Positions 31,556-44,000 of a stretch of 64,000 nt of DNA are shown here, piece after piece. Position numbers and translations under genes: made by a program. Source of the DNA: Pohlia nutans. Its lineage: Eukaryota > Streptophyta > Bryopsida > Bryales > Mniaceae. The stretch is taken from assembly GCA_022496805.1 (NCBI GenBank), contig CM040092.1, forward strand, positions 937,555-1,001,554, written 5' to 3'. Every line of letters begins with the position of its first letter. Positions within the stretch are counted from its first letter, which is position 1. A model generated the notes under the pieces. It was not told where the DNA came from. It made no database searches and was given only the letters and a program-made list of their open reading frames with translations.

Positions 31556-33984
31556 CTGTCCACAAATTACAGAAGTGGTATTACTTCAACAGACCATTCC
31601 CGTGAGCTACACTGTCTCATTTCATTGCAGAATGCTACATACATTCGATTACCCTGAAGCACTAGCCCTATGTTAATTTCTTCAACATCCAACAAGCATG
31701 TATCACTTGAAAACCATGACCACAGAATTTGCTTTCAACATCCTCTGGCCCCTACAGCAATGGCGCAGGATTGTCTGTTGTACATAGTACTGTTCTATTT
31801 TCTCGTACCAGGAACGCACGGTCGGCAAAAAAAAAAAGCCCGAAGTACAAGCCGAACTATAAAATAATATTGTCTAGTATATTTGTCGACGACATCAAAA
31901 ATGAAGACAATAAAAATAGTCCCGACGCACATACTGCCCGAGGGTCGAAAGCCCGTCCATTTCCACCAATCCAATAGAAAGTTACCATGGTATCAACCTC
32001 TATACCTTTTACAGTAGAGGTCAAATTCCAAAGCCTGTGCACATTCAAAATGCTTTGATGGCAACACGTTTTGACCACGGAGACGGCCTCTCAACAGAAA
32101 GTTTGGGTCTTACATTATGCCATACCCGTCCCTATGGTGGAGACGCTACGATTTATTTTCATAAAAAATGACACTATTTTTTTTTGGCTATTTTCAGTAC
32201 TTTGATTTGGATTCTCAACAAAGTGTGGACTTTCAATGCCACTGCCTCTCGATATTGACGGTCAAATATTTTGTCGAAGTCATAAAACATTGTCAAGTAT
32301 TTTGTCGAAGTCATCACAAATGAATTCAACATAATTAGTCGAGGAAAAAACAGAAGACAACGTTTACCGTATTGTAAAAATCAATGTTATATATCAGTAG
32401 TACGTGTTATTCAAAGGAGTCATTTCTGTAACTGCCAACCCCTGATTTTAGCAATTTTTTTCATTATTCGCAACGAAGGGAGCCACCCGGCCTTCCTGGT
32501 ACACTACTATAAGTACCCTACCTCGTCAATGGTTTTGACATAAATTAAATACTTATATTGAAAGAGCAACAATGCTCATCCTGTGGTTCAATTATTCTGA
32601 CTTGGACCTCCCAAAATTTGATGGAGAAATTACAGTTCAACAAAACACTGTGGGAATCTTACACTCCCATATGGTACTTCGACCGCTACGTTTAAAATTG
32701 CATTACCAAGCATAGATTAGAACAGGACTTGTCACAATGACCAACTCTAATATGCCACAGACTTGACCCGATGACTGCCTACCTAGACTGCAAGGATTAA
32801 GAGTTATTTCAAAATACAAACCTCCGCTGCACAATACCGTTGCCAATACAATGCAACGTTCTGAACATAAATAGACCTCTAAAATACCCCAGCAGCAACA
32901 ATACTTTTCTTCTTCACTGTACAGTGGGGTCCAACATGGAATGGCGTTTTTGGTTTCGCAGTGAGAAAAATTTCAGTACTGCCAACTTTGAAAGCCTCCC
33001 GAGAGTTCAAATATTGGTATTTTACCACGAAATTTTTACCAGAGACTTATCTTTAAGTTAATTATATGTATGCCAAATTTCAAGGCCAAAAGATTCACCC
33101 AAAAAAAGTTATTCAAAATCTACAAACATTGGTAGCTGTGGAAAGTTTTTCACTGCTGCCAACTTTGAAAGCCTCCCGAGAATGGAAATTTTTTTTCCTT
33201 ACTTTGATTTTTTTTTGTAGAAACCAATTTGTGTTAGTAATATATGATAAAAACATCAAGTCTAAAATATTAGTGAAAAAAAAGATATTAACAATCTATC
33301 AACATGTGTAGTTGTGGGAAACAATGGGGAAACCATTTCATTCCTACCAACTTTGAATACTGCCAACTTTGAAAGCCTCCCGAGAGCTCAAAAATTGGTA
33401 TTTTACCACGAAAGTTCTACCAAAGAAATATCTTTAAGTGAATTATATGTACGCCAAATTTCAAGGCCAAAAGATTCACCAAAAAAAAGTTATTCATAAT
33501 CTACCAACATAGTAGTCAAAGTTGGTAGCAATGAAATGGTTTCCCCCATTGATTCCCACAACTACACATGTTGATAGATTGTTAATATCTTTTTTTTCAC
33601 TAATCTTTTAGACTTGATGTTTTTTACCATATATTACTAACACAAATTGGTTTCCACCAAAAAAAAATAAAAGTAAGGAAAAAAAATTTCCATTCTCGGG
33701 AGGCTTTCAAAGTTGGCAGCAGTGAAAAACTTTCCACAGCTACCAATGTTTGTAGATTTTGAATAACGTTTTTTGGGTGAATCTTTTGGCCTTGAAATTT
33801 GGCATACATATAATTAACTTAAAGTTAAGTCTCGGGTAAAAATTTCGTGGTAAAATACCAATATTTGAGCTCTTGGGAGGCTTTCAAAGTTGGCAGTACT
33901 GAAATTTTTCTCACTGCGAAACCAAAAACGCCATTCCATGTTGGACCCCACTGTACAACACTAATGAAATTAATGTATACGTAC
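31556..33984 (-). other. TNP2 intron of 2.4 kb with a nested foldback element
   Basis: It is bounded by donor GTACGT (33984 side) and acceptor GTGGACAG (31556 side), joining two conserved tnp2 blocks. It contains the 1.03-kb inverted-repeat element at 32922-33953. The rest is AT-rich without a gene. Confidence 0.75.
32920..33955. mobile_element. Foldback Tc1/mariner-like element, TA target duplication
   Basis: The body at 32922-33953 (1032 bp) has inverted arms of about 437 bp (32922-33358 and 33517-33953) starting CAGTGGGGTCCAACATGG. It is flanked by TA on both sides. Each arm contains two copies of CTGCCAACTTTGAAAGCCTC; the loop contains a third, so the arm itself arose by duplication. TA duplication and the CAGTGGGG start point to Tc1/mariner (Stowaway-type) mobilisation. 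No transposase. Because it lies in a transcribed intron it could form a long double-stranded RNA. Confidence 0.9.
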
Positions 33985-35496
33985 CTCCCAATATGGTAGT
34001 TCATAGAATATGCTGATTCGTTTCACGCCCGTTTTTTTAACTGGGTCATGCTTTCCGTTCGGGCGGCCACCAAGCTCCAGGTATGTTTCTCTCCAGCCTC
34101 CGCGTTGTATCATTGTCAACCCTGTTTGTCTGGGTGGCGCTTCGTCATAGCTTGGGCGGCCATTGAATGCAGCTCGAGCGGCTCTCCATCGATGATTACG
34201 GCGAAGCCACCTTCGATTTCCTAGAAACACTGTCTTGTGCACGTGCTTCGAATATTCTGCAAAGGTACCTTCACCGCATACAGGGCATCCAGCATACCCC
34301 TTCCCTGATTGTCCAGATATCAAGGTATATGCTGGATAATCATGAATTGTCCACATAAGCAAGCCTCGCAATTTGAAGGTCCGATTTTGTGGCACTCTTT
34401 CTGACATGTCCACTGCGTCTACACTCTAAACCACAGCTTCTTCAACTCATGCACAAGCGGTTGTAAGTAGATGTCGATGGTCTCTTCGGATGGCGAGCTA
34501 GGTCCGGGGATAATCATAGTCAAACAGATGAAAAATCTTTTTGTCACTAGGTAAGGTGGTAGATTATACAAAACTAACATAACCGGCCACACAAAATGCT
34601 TGGAGGATTGCAAACTATACGGATTGACACCGTCTAGTGCAAGGCCCATCCTTACGTTTCTCTCCTCACTGCTGAACACTGGAAATTGCTCTTGGATGAA
34701 TTGCCACTGTTCACTGTCCACAAGAGATCGCATTTTTCCGTCCTGAGAATGATTTCCAGTGTAGATGCCAGCGTAGATGCTTCGCTAGTTCCGGGCACCG
34801 AAACATTCTTCGTAGCCTTTTTATAATGGAGAAATATCTTAAAACTCTAGTGGGAGTTGAACTAGACCCAGGTATATACCTTGACCTCAAACATTTTGGA
34901 CAATGGTCTAAGTTTGCATTGTCTTTCCAATACAAGGTTTTCCCACACTCGCAGCAGTGTATTGCGTCATGCGAAAGACCTAGTTTCATTAACAATCGCT
35001 TCATCTCATAGGAAGATTTAGGACAGGTGTTCTCGGCCGGTAATACATCGTGCTTCAAAAAGGTCAATATTTTGTCCAGACAGTGGTGGCTGACAGAAAA
35101 CAACGTGCATAACGACATCAGAATAATGCTGAATTGCAACCTGTTTGTTTGAGACCCCGGAAATAATGGCTCGGCAGATTCTCAAAGTAGTGACTCCATT
35201 ATGGGCGTCTTGTCTGGTTCCTCCTCTTCAGATGATAAGTCCTGGAAATCTAGCACAGAATCCTCCTCTCCTCTGATTTGTCTGTGTATTTCGTCTGCAC
35301 GACCAAAATAGTTTTCCACCATTTCCTCGAAGTTAATGTCGACATTCGGAGGTGCTGCTTCAAAATCGTTCACATCTTCAGCATCTAAGAATACATCATC
35401 CTCTTTTGCGGCAGTAGCTTCGCCTGGACGCACTTCACCGTTTTCTTCATTCACAGAATCACCATCTGCTGCAGGTGAGTCTTGCCTTTCTTCCAC
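33985..35496 (-). pseudogene. CACTA TNP2 gene, N-terminal and central exons (tnp2 core), decayed
   Basis: Successive frames give the tnp2 transposase core: PKSSYEMKRLLMKLGL, YWKDNANLDHCPKC (zinc-binding like), RVLRYFSIIKRLRRMF, then SSEERNVRMGLALDGVNPY, WPVMLVLYNLPPYLVTKRFF, IPGPSSPSEETIDIYLQPL, then FKLRGLLMWTIHDYPAY, GCPVCGEGT, and IFYELPYWE before the donor. The N-terminal part (35185-35496) is acidic. Defects: an in-frame TGA at 35182-35184 and frameshifts near 34745 and 34425. The gene cannot give a full protein as read, so the element depends on another copy unless these are assembly errors. Confidence 0.85.
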
Positions 35497-35915
35497 ACGT
35501 TGGTTGGGATTCCTCTACGTTACAAGAGCAGGCTGTGAGAATTAGCTTCAGTAGTGTACGGTATTAGAGCCGACAAGTATCACAGTAAACCATTTAACCG
35601 AATTTTATTGCAACAACCAACTTCTTATGAGAACTGGGATTGTTCGCACGGATGGTGAGATGACAATATTCGCAATCCACTATACTTAACGACAGCCGTA
35701 TATATTATTTCATGTGCGGGATAAAGAATGCTATCGTTTCTCTGGCACCCGTATTTCAAGTTCATTGATAACTTTAGTCACACAGCTTTAGTCAATCAGA
35801 CTCTGTAAATCTGTGGTATACCGAATATTGCACTTGCTGGTTATCTGTGAGTTCTGTCTACAATATGAAAACACTTCGTGAGAATAAAAATTTCTCATAA
35901 TGGCAGAAGTGAATT

Positions 35916-36200
35916 TTATTTCAAAAAACCCCTGATTGCAGAACTCACCAGTAGAGGTTCAAGAAGTGTAGGGTCCCGTCCATATTTTCGATGATGCGTT
36001 TCTACGGTATGAACTAAATGCGTCTTAAAACCGTGGCAGAGTATGCATCCACAGGGATATCGTGTAATCCCCTGTCGAGCAGCAAGAGCCCGCTCTACAT
36101 GGTACGCTTGTCCAAGTCTTGCTGGCCTCATACTGAAAATTCCTGCGGTGTCATGAGTCGATGTAAATATTCTCCATACACATGAAGCAAACACATTCAT
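35916..36200 (-). CDS. Probable 5' exon of TNP2
   Basis: The frame contains ITRYPCGCILCHGFKTHLVH followed by VETHHRKYGRD, which resembles the N-terminal Cys-rich transposase-associated segment (CPCxxC...HLxxxGF) of CACTA transposases, here with a changed spacing. Exon borders are not resolved. It is in the right position and strand for the TNP2 gene. Confidence 0.45.
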   Translation of the reverse strand: MNVFASCVWRIFTSTHDTAGIFSMRPARLGQAYHVERALAARQGITRYPCGCILCHGFKTHLVHTVETHHRKYGRDPTLLEPLLVSSAIRGFLK

Positions 36201-36561
36201 ATTAGTATGTATGTACAGAAAACACCTTGAACAGAAAAGGACGTAGAGCCTTTATAATGGTGCACTTTTCCAATGAATCATACAATTATAAGGGGAACAA
36301 CATCCCGTAATTAGTGTATTAGGACTATTCTCTACAATGATGAATTGTTGTATTTGCCCAATATTTGTTAGAGCACTCTTGACACATAAATAGGACAAAA
36401 CCACACTGAAGTCATAGCATAAAGCAAAAAACTGATTCATTAACCGTAATGTTCCATGGGAAAGACAATACAGAAGGTCGGTATTGGAACACCGACCTGT
36501 GGCACAATGCCGGTGATATGTCTATGTGCGCCTAAGATCCCTAAAACAATGAACGTCTATG

Positions 36562-36927
36562 TCACTGGTATCTGTCAGATGTACGACGTTTGAGATTTGT
36601 CAATGCTAGCTGAGTTTTTTTCTTCTGAGGATGTTCACAAAAGCAAAGGTAATGAGGGAAAATGGGTACTGAAATTGGCTCATTCCGACAGAGTAGACGT
36701 TTCTTCCGAATTTTGTCATCCAATGACAATCCTTGTCGGGGTGGAGGAAGTTTACAGTCGCAATTGGGTGTTCGGACCCAACGAAGAACTACACATCTGA
36801 TACATTTGCAGTCGTCGCAGACATGGCCAGCATTGAAAAAAAGGTAAAGTCGGGTGATGAATGGGCATGACGTGAACCTGTAGTTCCAATAAGCAACCTC
36901 GGAAGAACTATCGGTATCTGTAGACAT
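36562..36927 (-). CDS. Cys-rich ORF upstream of TNP2, possible first exon
   Basis: Starts MSTDTDSSSEVAYWNYR and contains a Cys cluster CDDCKCIRC ... NCDCKLPPP. Not recognised. It could be the first exon of the TNP2 gene (same strand, 360 bp upstream of the next exon) or chance. Acidic start and Cys-rich middle are the only visible features. Confidence 0.35.
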   Translation of the reverse strand: MSTDTDSSSEVAYWNYRFTSCPFITRLYLFFNAGHVCDDCKCIRCVVLRWVRTPNCDCKLPPPRQGLSLDDKIRKKRLLCRNEPISVPIFPHYLCFCEHPQKKKTQLALTNLKRRTSDRYQ

Positions 36928-37987
36928 TATGTGCTCTCACGAATATCAGTGAAGAGGGGGTGGTGAGCTCGAACCTGTCAATCACACAGAGCATGCAGAA
37001 GAGTACGATTTGGTCGTGGGAATGGAGAAGCGCACAAATCTAACCTCCAAATTCACCGATACTGTTGTGAATTTCCTGCATGATCACAATTATGTATAAG
37101 TACCGCAGCTAATGCCATGGTCTGAATAGCTCCATGCATGATACAATTACAAATATCATAAACATTAGATCTGAAATGAGGTTTTCAATGTGCTGTCATT
37201 TTAATTTTACTCTTCTTAGTGACTCGGTCTCTCAACAGTGCCTCAACTCCGCCAAGTATTGTTCATATCATCAGTGATTGAACTATACATTCACAAACGC
37301 CCAACCAATTCTTTCAATTCCATTCTCCATTATCATTGTGGACACAATTATAAAATCCGTAAATGCAAATCCTGCTCGTCATACTATTGTGAATTGCGAA
37401 GCTAAGAAAGAGGACAGTGAATTCCTTACTTGAAGTGAGTGTTGATTACCGCGGTAGGAAGAGTGCGCTGTAGCTTTCTTGCGCAAGACAGATTGTTTCA
37501 GTTGGTAACAAGTTAGAGAAATTGGTTGGAATGAGCTTATGATTTTGCTGTTGATGGAGTTTCTGCAATCCGGATTTTAGAAATGAACTGGCAGGTATGA
37601 ATCCAGTCCTGGGCTTCCTAGCGTCCTAGGAAACTATGTGAAAGCTGTCAGAGTCGAGTCTTGAAAGAGATACCAGTACAGCCGTCTCTTCCTGTAGATA
37701 ACCTCCAAGAATTCTTCAGGTCAGAAAAACAACCAAATCTATTTAAAATACAAGTATTCCGTGCTCGATCAACTCACGAGTGCAAGAATTGGAGCCCACG
37801 TAGAAAAATCCCCTACCAAAGAAAACTAGCCAAGTTAAAAACTGCCAATTGTAACGCCATTTTCTAATGTAAACCCTATGAATTGTACCGCGGTTAGATA
37901 TTCTAGAACACCTCTCGAGGTGGCTCTCTACTAGTAGACTTGATGCTGTACACAAATAGGTGAAAAGGAAGTAGCTTCAGGGCATAC
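36928..37987. other. CACTA internal spacer without recognisable gene
   Basis: Mixed-composition DNA between the TNP2 5' region and the captured exons. Nothing identifiable on either strand. Confidence 0.5.
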
Positions 37988-39019
37988 CTCGATAAAAGGT
38001 TGATTTCCAGGGCTAGCAACAATGTATGCAGAGATGCGCTTCGCTCGCTCCACAGAGTATTCAGCTCGTCCGTTCCTTATACTACGCACCTGTTTCCCCG
38101 ATTCCCAATGAATTAAATTTCACAATTAAATAATCTACAAGTAATACGTCAACCGATTGTACAATAGCCAAAGCTGTCCACATTTGTGTATTCCTCAAAC
38201 ATTCTAATTCTACAATATATCATCAGATTCACAATCATATAAGATGTTGAGTGCATGATTGTGTTGAGTGCATGTGATGAATCATACCAGAGCCTGCAAA
38301 TTATCGAACTCTTGCAACGCCTTCAAGTCCCTGGGACGACCAAATTGCGGCCATGGTGATACAATTAGAGCAGTACCTTCATGTGGCATGCCCTACACAT
38401 CGACAAACCCAAAACATTCAAGATTTAATCGGATGACAGTGCAGAAATTAATATTTCTGACCGTGCAATCCAGGCACCAACTCTGCATGCATGTCTACTA
38501 AAAGCTCCAGGATAATACTGATGCAGAGTTTTAAAAAGGTACTTTTGAAGTTGTAGAAAGGTGATGACCTGCCAAAGCTCTTCAGTGACAAACGGCAGGA
38601 AGGGGTGAATCAATCTCAACACGGTTTCAAACACGTAAAATAGAACTGCCTGAGCCCGTGACAAGGATATTGTATCCTCGTTCTTGTAGAGTCTAGTTTT
38701 ACTGGCCTCAATATACCTGAACACACCCGAAGATTGTAGCAAGCTTTAAATGGAAAGTGAAGACAGTTAAATATCTCCAATACAGAGGCCTTCCTGAGAT
38801 GCTGTTTTCTAGATGCACAAGTGTCAAACCTTCTCAGCAGAAAGAGTTTATATTCACAAAACCCAACGACGGTGAAAGTACTCAAAATCAGAATATGGTT
38901 TACCAACATAACAAAAACAGTCCTACCAAGGATCACAAAGGCAGTAGGCTTCCTACCAGTCAGCAAAATCGCTCCAAAAGAAGTCGTAGATAGCTCGGCC
39001 AGCTTCGTGAAAGAAAAAT
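37988..39019 (-). pseudogene. Captured fragment of a valyl-tRNA synthetase gene (four exons with introns)
   Basis: Four minus-strand exons in correct order encode the end of the catalytic core and the anticodon-binding domain of ValRS. 39019-38957: FFFHEAGRAIYDFFWSDFAD; 38716-38569: YIEASKTRLY and HPFLPFVTEELWQ; 38392-38288: ALIVSPWPQFGRPRDLKAL; 38089-37988: IRNGRAEYSVERAKRISAY. The D-W/Y-I junction is restored in phase by the GTAGGA donor and the TGTTCAG acceptor. All splice sites look usable. I think it is nearest to plant organellar-type ValRS, a judgement from memory. The rest of the gene is absent. Its place inside a CACTA indicates transposon gene capture at DNA level. Confidence 0.85.
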
Positions 39020-41006
39020 CTTGAATCTGGTGCTTCCATGGAAACGGTTAGAAGGATTGGACAATTATTTCGGGGAAAGAAATGCCAAAAAAATCGAACA
39101 GTTATTTTCGGAGAGAGGTGGAAATAAAACAGAGACGTCAAATGCCACTAAAATGGATTCCTTTATATAGATTTTTTATCTTATTTTAATAACATATTTG
39201 AATTAGGTACTTGTACACTACTTTTTATTTTTTATAAAGAGATTCATGTGTAAAGTGTACACAATTCATACTAATGGATTCTAATAATGCAACACACAGG
39301 AGCCGTGGATACTGCACAAGTTCTCAGAGGACTTCTATGGAGGAGAGATAAGGCTTCTGGCACTGGGATAAATTCGCCTTTCTTCTAGACGTTTTCCTTA
39401 ATGTATTGGATTCTAATCCTGTATTAAGCTGGATAGACTGAGATGCAAACGACACCCTGCTCCCACACAGAATTAATTAATTTTCTCCAGAAAATAATGA
39501 ATGTTTCACCATAGCAAATGCCATTATCATTTTAAAACTAACATGGAATAACACGTGGAATACAATTAGGAACTTAATAAGCAGAGTAGACTTAAATTCA
39601 TGATTTGTAATAGGGAAAAAAAACCAGCATAGTTCAGTAATGTACAGATCAGAATGCATGCTAAGTTAATGGGGTTCAAGTAAGTGAACCAGTCCCCGCT
39701 TGTCTATCTACCACATCTTTAGTTTCTAGCAGACAGGCAGGAGAGTAAATTATTATGTTACTAAATTGTGTGCTTACTCTGAATGTAATGTTTATTGAGC
39801 ATGGAATTGTTTGGCCTGAAGATTTTCTGACAAAGATTTTGGCATGAGCAACTGTGTTTGTGTAATGTACTGTGCTATATTATATATAACTGTAGGCTAC
39901 TCCGTGCTACAATTCAGTACAGGTAGGTTCAGGGAACTAAATTTTCCCCAATGTAAATTCTACAGGTTAACGTGTAAAAGAGAAGTTAATTAATATTACT
40001 AATCCAAATGCATGTACCTGTCGCAGACACTGGAGATAATAGAGGGATTTTGCAAATCCACAAGATTTTGTAGAAAATCAATCACACTGACTGATTTGAC
40101 ATCTATGATGACGGAATGAGTGCTTCTTATAACTGTGTCATGACGGCTGTTGCTGCGGAGGCTGAGGCATTGTGAATTCAGGAACCTGTTTGTTTGGGTA
40201 AGAGACGAACCAGAAATTGGTGGTACCTCTCGCGTTGCGCCTGCCACTCCTCTGTGTAGACGGAAATGTAATTTGCGAATTGGTTTTGGTGTTTCTAACC
40301 CCACGCGAAGCAAACTGTTGAATCCACAGAACTTGCGTGTTTACGTAGTCGCTTCTGCAGTGTCACATAGCAAGCACATGAATTTAAGTTTAGGTAATCA
40401 TGATGAAGGTATCGGAGTATGAACTCCATAGATACAGAACAATAGTTGCAAATGAAGCTGCTTTGAAGGACAAAACTGGAGTGGACAAGTTATTGTAAGG
40501 AACTCACCCGCATATCCGCGCTGTAGAAACAGTACCGGTAGTGTGTTGGAAGCAAGTTTGCGTGCGCTTGAGTGTCGTTGCGGACTTCGCAAATTTTCCT
40601 TGTCCAGCGATATGATGCATGTGTTGTCGCTGTAGGAGGGTTTCTAGCGCTAGCGTCCGCCATGGCCATACCTCTTTCCCGATTCTTGTGCTGCACCGTC
40701 ACAGTAAAATCCTGTGAAGAAAACAAATATAGAAATTTTCAATGCTCCTCAGCCGCACTTTCTGTAGGTGTTGCTAGTGGGCGAGTCACAGAGTTCGTCC
40801 AACTCTGTATTTCTGGATGAAATAACTGCACATTCATGCACTTCGAGGCACAGTTTCCAACGGTTTTTCCACTTGCTGTTATTTTTGTCACCCTTTTTGT
40901 CAGAATGGGTGAGTCATTCTAACGCAGTTGTTGTGGCCGCCCTCTTCGCAACAGATACTCTGCTCACAATGCAAAGGCGTTGGAGGAAGCGAGGACTGCT
41001 TTAGCG
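39020..41006. promoter_or_regulatory. Central divergent region of the CACTA
   Basis: Between the captured exons and the start of the plus-strand gene. It may hold the promoter of the plus-strand gene and unresolved 5' exons on the minus strand (frames at 39999-40313 and 40490-40726, neither recognised). No promoter motif is distinct enough to call. Confidence 0.35.
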
Positions 41007-44000
41007 ATGGGGGAGATCAGAACACCATCACTTCCGAGTCCAGAACCATCCGACGGTGACATCAGTGAAGGGGAGTCAGCGGAGGGGGAACCTGCAGCAA
41101 GCGCTCCGGACATCGAGAGTAGCGGAGAAGAATACCAAAGAGAGACAGTGGACGGTAGCAGCTCAGGGAGTGAATCAGAGGACTCGGACAAGAGTTACGG
41201 GGACACGTGTTCTGGAACTACAGAGTCATCTGCATGTACTAGGGAAACGACTACGGAATGTAGTTTATCTGGCTACAGCTCCGGCAGTGAGGAGGAGGAC
41301 ACAACTGACGACGAGGATTCAACTTCCAGCGAAGAAAACCCTAAGGTATGTGACCCTCCTTATTTAGAATTTCTAGTTCTAGTGATTATTATGCCTTCAT
41401 ATAATTTTGTTTGTACCTAAGTACAAGCGTGAACCCTGGTGGTTTGGGGTTTCACTGTAAAAAAATTAAGGGACGAGGAACACAAAAATAGCGTGCCACA
41501 TTCTAAGCAATTAACAGCAGTATTGTTTAGTGCATAGTTAGAATTCTGTCATGGTCTGCAAAACAATATACTACTAGAGTACATTACACTGAATTACTCT
41601 TGCCTTCCACGTTCTGGTAGTGGCGGTCCTTCAAGTCCTTATAAAATGGTGGACATCGTGAAATGAGTGGTACTGTGGTGATGCAATTCAGTATTGCTAT
41701 GCAGGAAAACTATAGGAAGTTAATAAGAGGAAATATGCAATGTATGACAGAAAGGAATAGAATTAGCATGTTAGTACGATTTTAGTACGTGCTAATTCGT
41801 GAGTCACAGAGGGCAGTGAAGAAGTAGTGAGATGACTATGTGGAGGACAACATTTTCCATTCGTGATTTTAAAAGAATAAGGCAAATAGCAATTACGTTG
41901 TTTTTGCCAGAGTGACTACTATCAGGATATAAGAATTGACAGACAGCAAGTTTCTGTAGGGAGTGTAAGTCATGTCAGTCACTACGTACGCCTGATTCCA
42001 CAAATGATTTGTTTAGTGCTGCAGTGAATGGGTTAGTTATTAGTTTGTTGCTTTTAGAGTGTAGTAGTGAGTATTATGTCATACAATGTCTATAAAGGTA
42101 ATATGATGTAGAACACATTCGCTCAGACATTTTGTTATTCCACACTCTGAGGGGAATGACACATTGTAGTGCAACGCAGTGCATGGGTTAATACAGAAGA
42201 CACCCTAAACTATAATATGCTTGTTTTTAACATTCATACTGCATGCGTATTGTACGTCTGGACTCATACAGTTATAACAATACGGGGATACGCTCACATG
42301 TTGTGGATTTCATGGATGAAGTCTTGCTTCCTTTCTGCAGCAAGGCGGAAGTGGACTCAAATCTGTGAAGGAAGAAAGACATGCAGTTGTTGGGGCAAGA
42401 AGATCCACAAGATCCAGTACAAGGGTAACCCGTACTACGGAAATTAAGCGCGCTGTGGAGGAACAAAGCCACGATGTTGGTACAAGGCAGAGTGACCCTC
42501 CAGAAATTGGTGAATGTGAAGTAAGTTCGAGTATCATGCACAGTGAACTTTTTGCATGTTAAATTTGGAAGTGCATGAACCGTAAAAGTACAATGTAAGC
42601 AGTATCTAATGCTTGGAGTTAACAGGTACTTGCGAAGTCCTTACACAATATTACAGAAATCAAGGAGATTGTGATAACAATCCCCGGAGGCGAAGAAAGT
42701 CGTGGCAAACTAAGAAATCATCTTGAAATCCCAGAAGGAACTTCAGACGAAACACCACAGCGGTCACACACAACAGTAAGATGTCACTTAAATGAAAATG
42801 TATGTTGTCCGTCCTGGGATTGTGAAAGACAAATTTAAAATAAGTATGCAATTACATGCAATATAAGAAAGTGATGTTCAAGCTTTGTTACACTTTACAA
42901 TGCTTCTAGTGCATAGTTAATAGGTATGTCGTAAGTTCTGCGCTCATGAATGTCTCATGAATCATGCAGTCCATGAATTGTTCTTTGAACTTCACGAACA
43001 GTTCTCTATACTTTGAGAAGTGTTATATATGACAATTTTTTTCTGGATTTGATTTGGTGGAATGATCAGGTTATGGCTCCAACCACTGCTTCTCGCAAAA
43101 GTAGAGAAGAATTTGTACAATGGAAAGAGCCAACGAAGGTATTAGGCAATGAGAAACTTATTCCAAGGGTAGAGTCAACAGCAGGAGCTAAGAGGAAAAA
43201 ACAAGCCAGACGTGAGAAAGTAATTGTGGAGGCGCCTGAAGACTCCCCTACAGACAGTGAGACGAATACACTGCCGGAAGTCGCACCTGAAAGCGAACCC
43301 CCCACCCACAGTCAACCAGCAATGGATGAAATGTCTAATAAGGAACCTGGAACTCCTACTACTGCTGCTCCGAAGAGATTTGTACCCCCTAGACCAACTA
43401 CGGCGACGACATCCAAAGGACCACAACAAGGACCATCTATATCTGCGGTGCACCAAGTACGTCAAGCATCCATGTCGCCACAAGCCCGTCAGTACCAGAG
43501 GGTGCAACCACATGCACAGAGAAACATGGATGCGGATGCAGGTTTCGATTTGGCGAATACACATGCACCAAGGAACGCACCAAGACCTTCGGGTATGCCA
43601 ATGTTTTGCATGTGGGGAATGGATATGAGGGAAGTAGTGCTGCACAGGACAACTCACCGTGAGCAGATATAATGACTCTGAATATGCGTATGTCAATTTT
43701 ATGAATGTGCAGTACTTTGATTTTATTGATATTCATGAGAACATGAGTAGTATGGACAGAAGGTTATGTATGATGCTTCTAACAGTAGAATGACTGCAGT
43801 GGGTAAACAAGTGCACAGAGGACCGGAACTTTACCGGGGTCCAAGTGCGACTGCCCAAGCATCTTCACCTACGGAAAGGCAGGTGCGTAGTCCTTCGGGA
43901 ATGGGTGTGAGGGATTCGCCAGCACCACAAGCACCGGCACGATAGAGAGAGTTCACTACAGAAACCTGCAGAGTGTCTCCAGCACGTTCAACTCAGCTAC

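Noticed and set aside
43175..43696. 173-codon minus-strand ORF with many Arg/Ser/Trp
   Set aside because: Reverse of an exon of the Ptta-like gene, whose splice phases are consistent on the plus strand.
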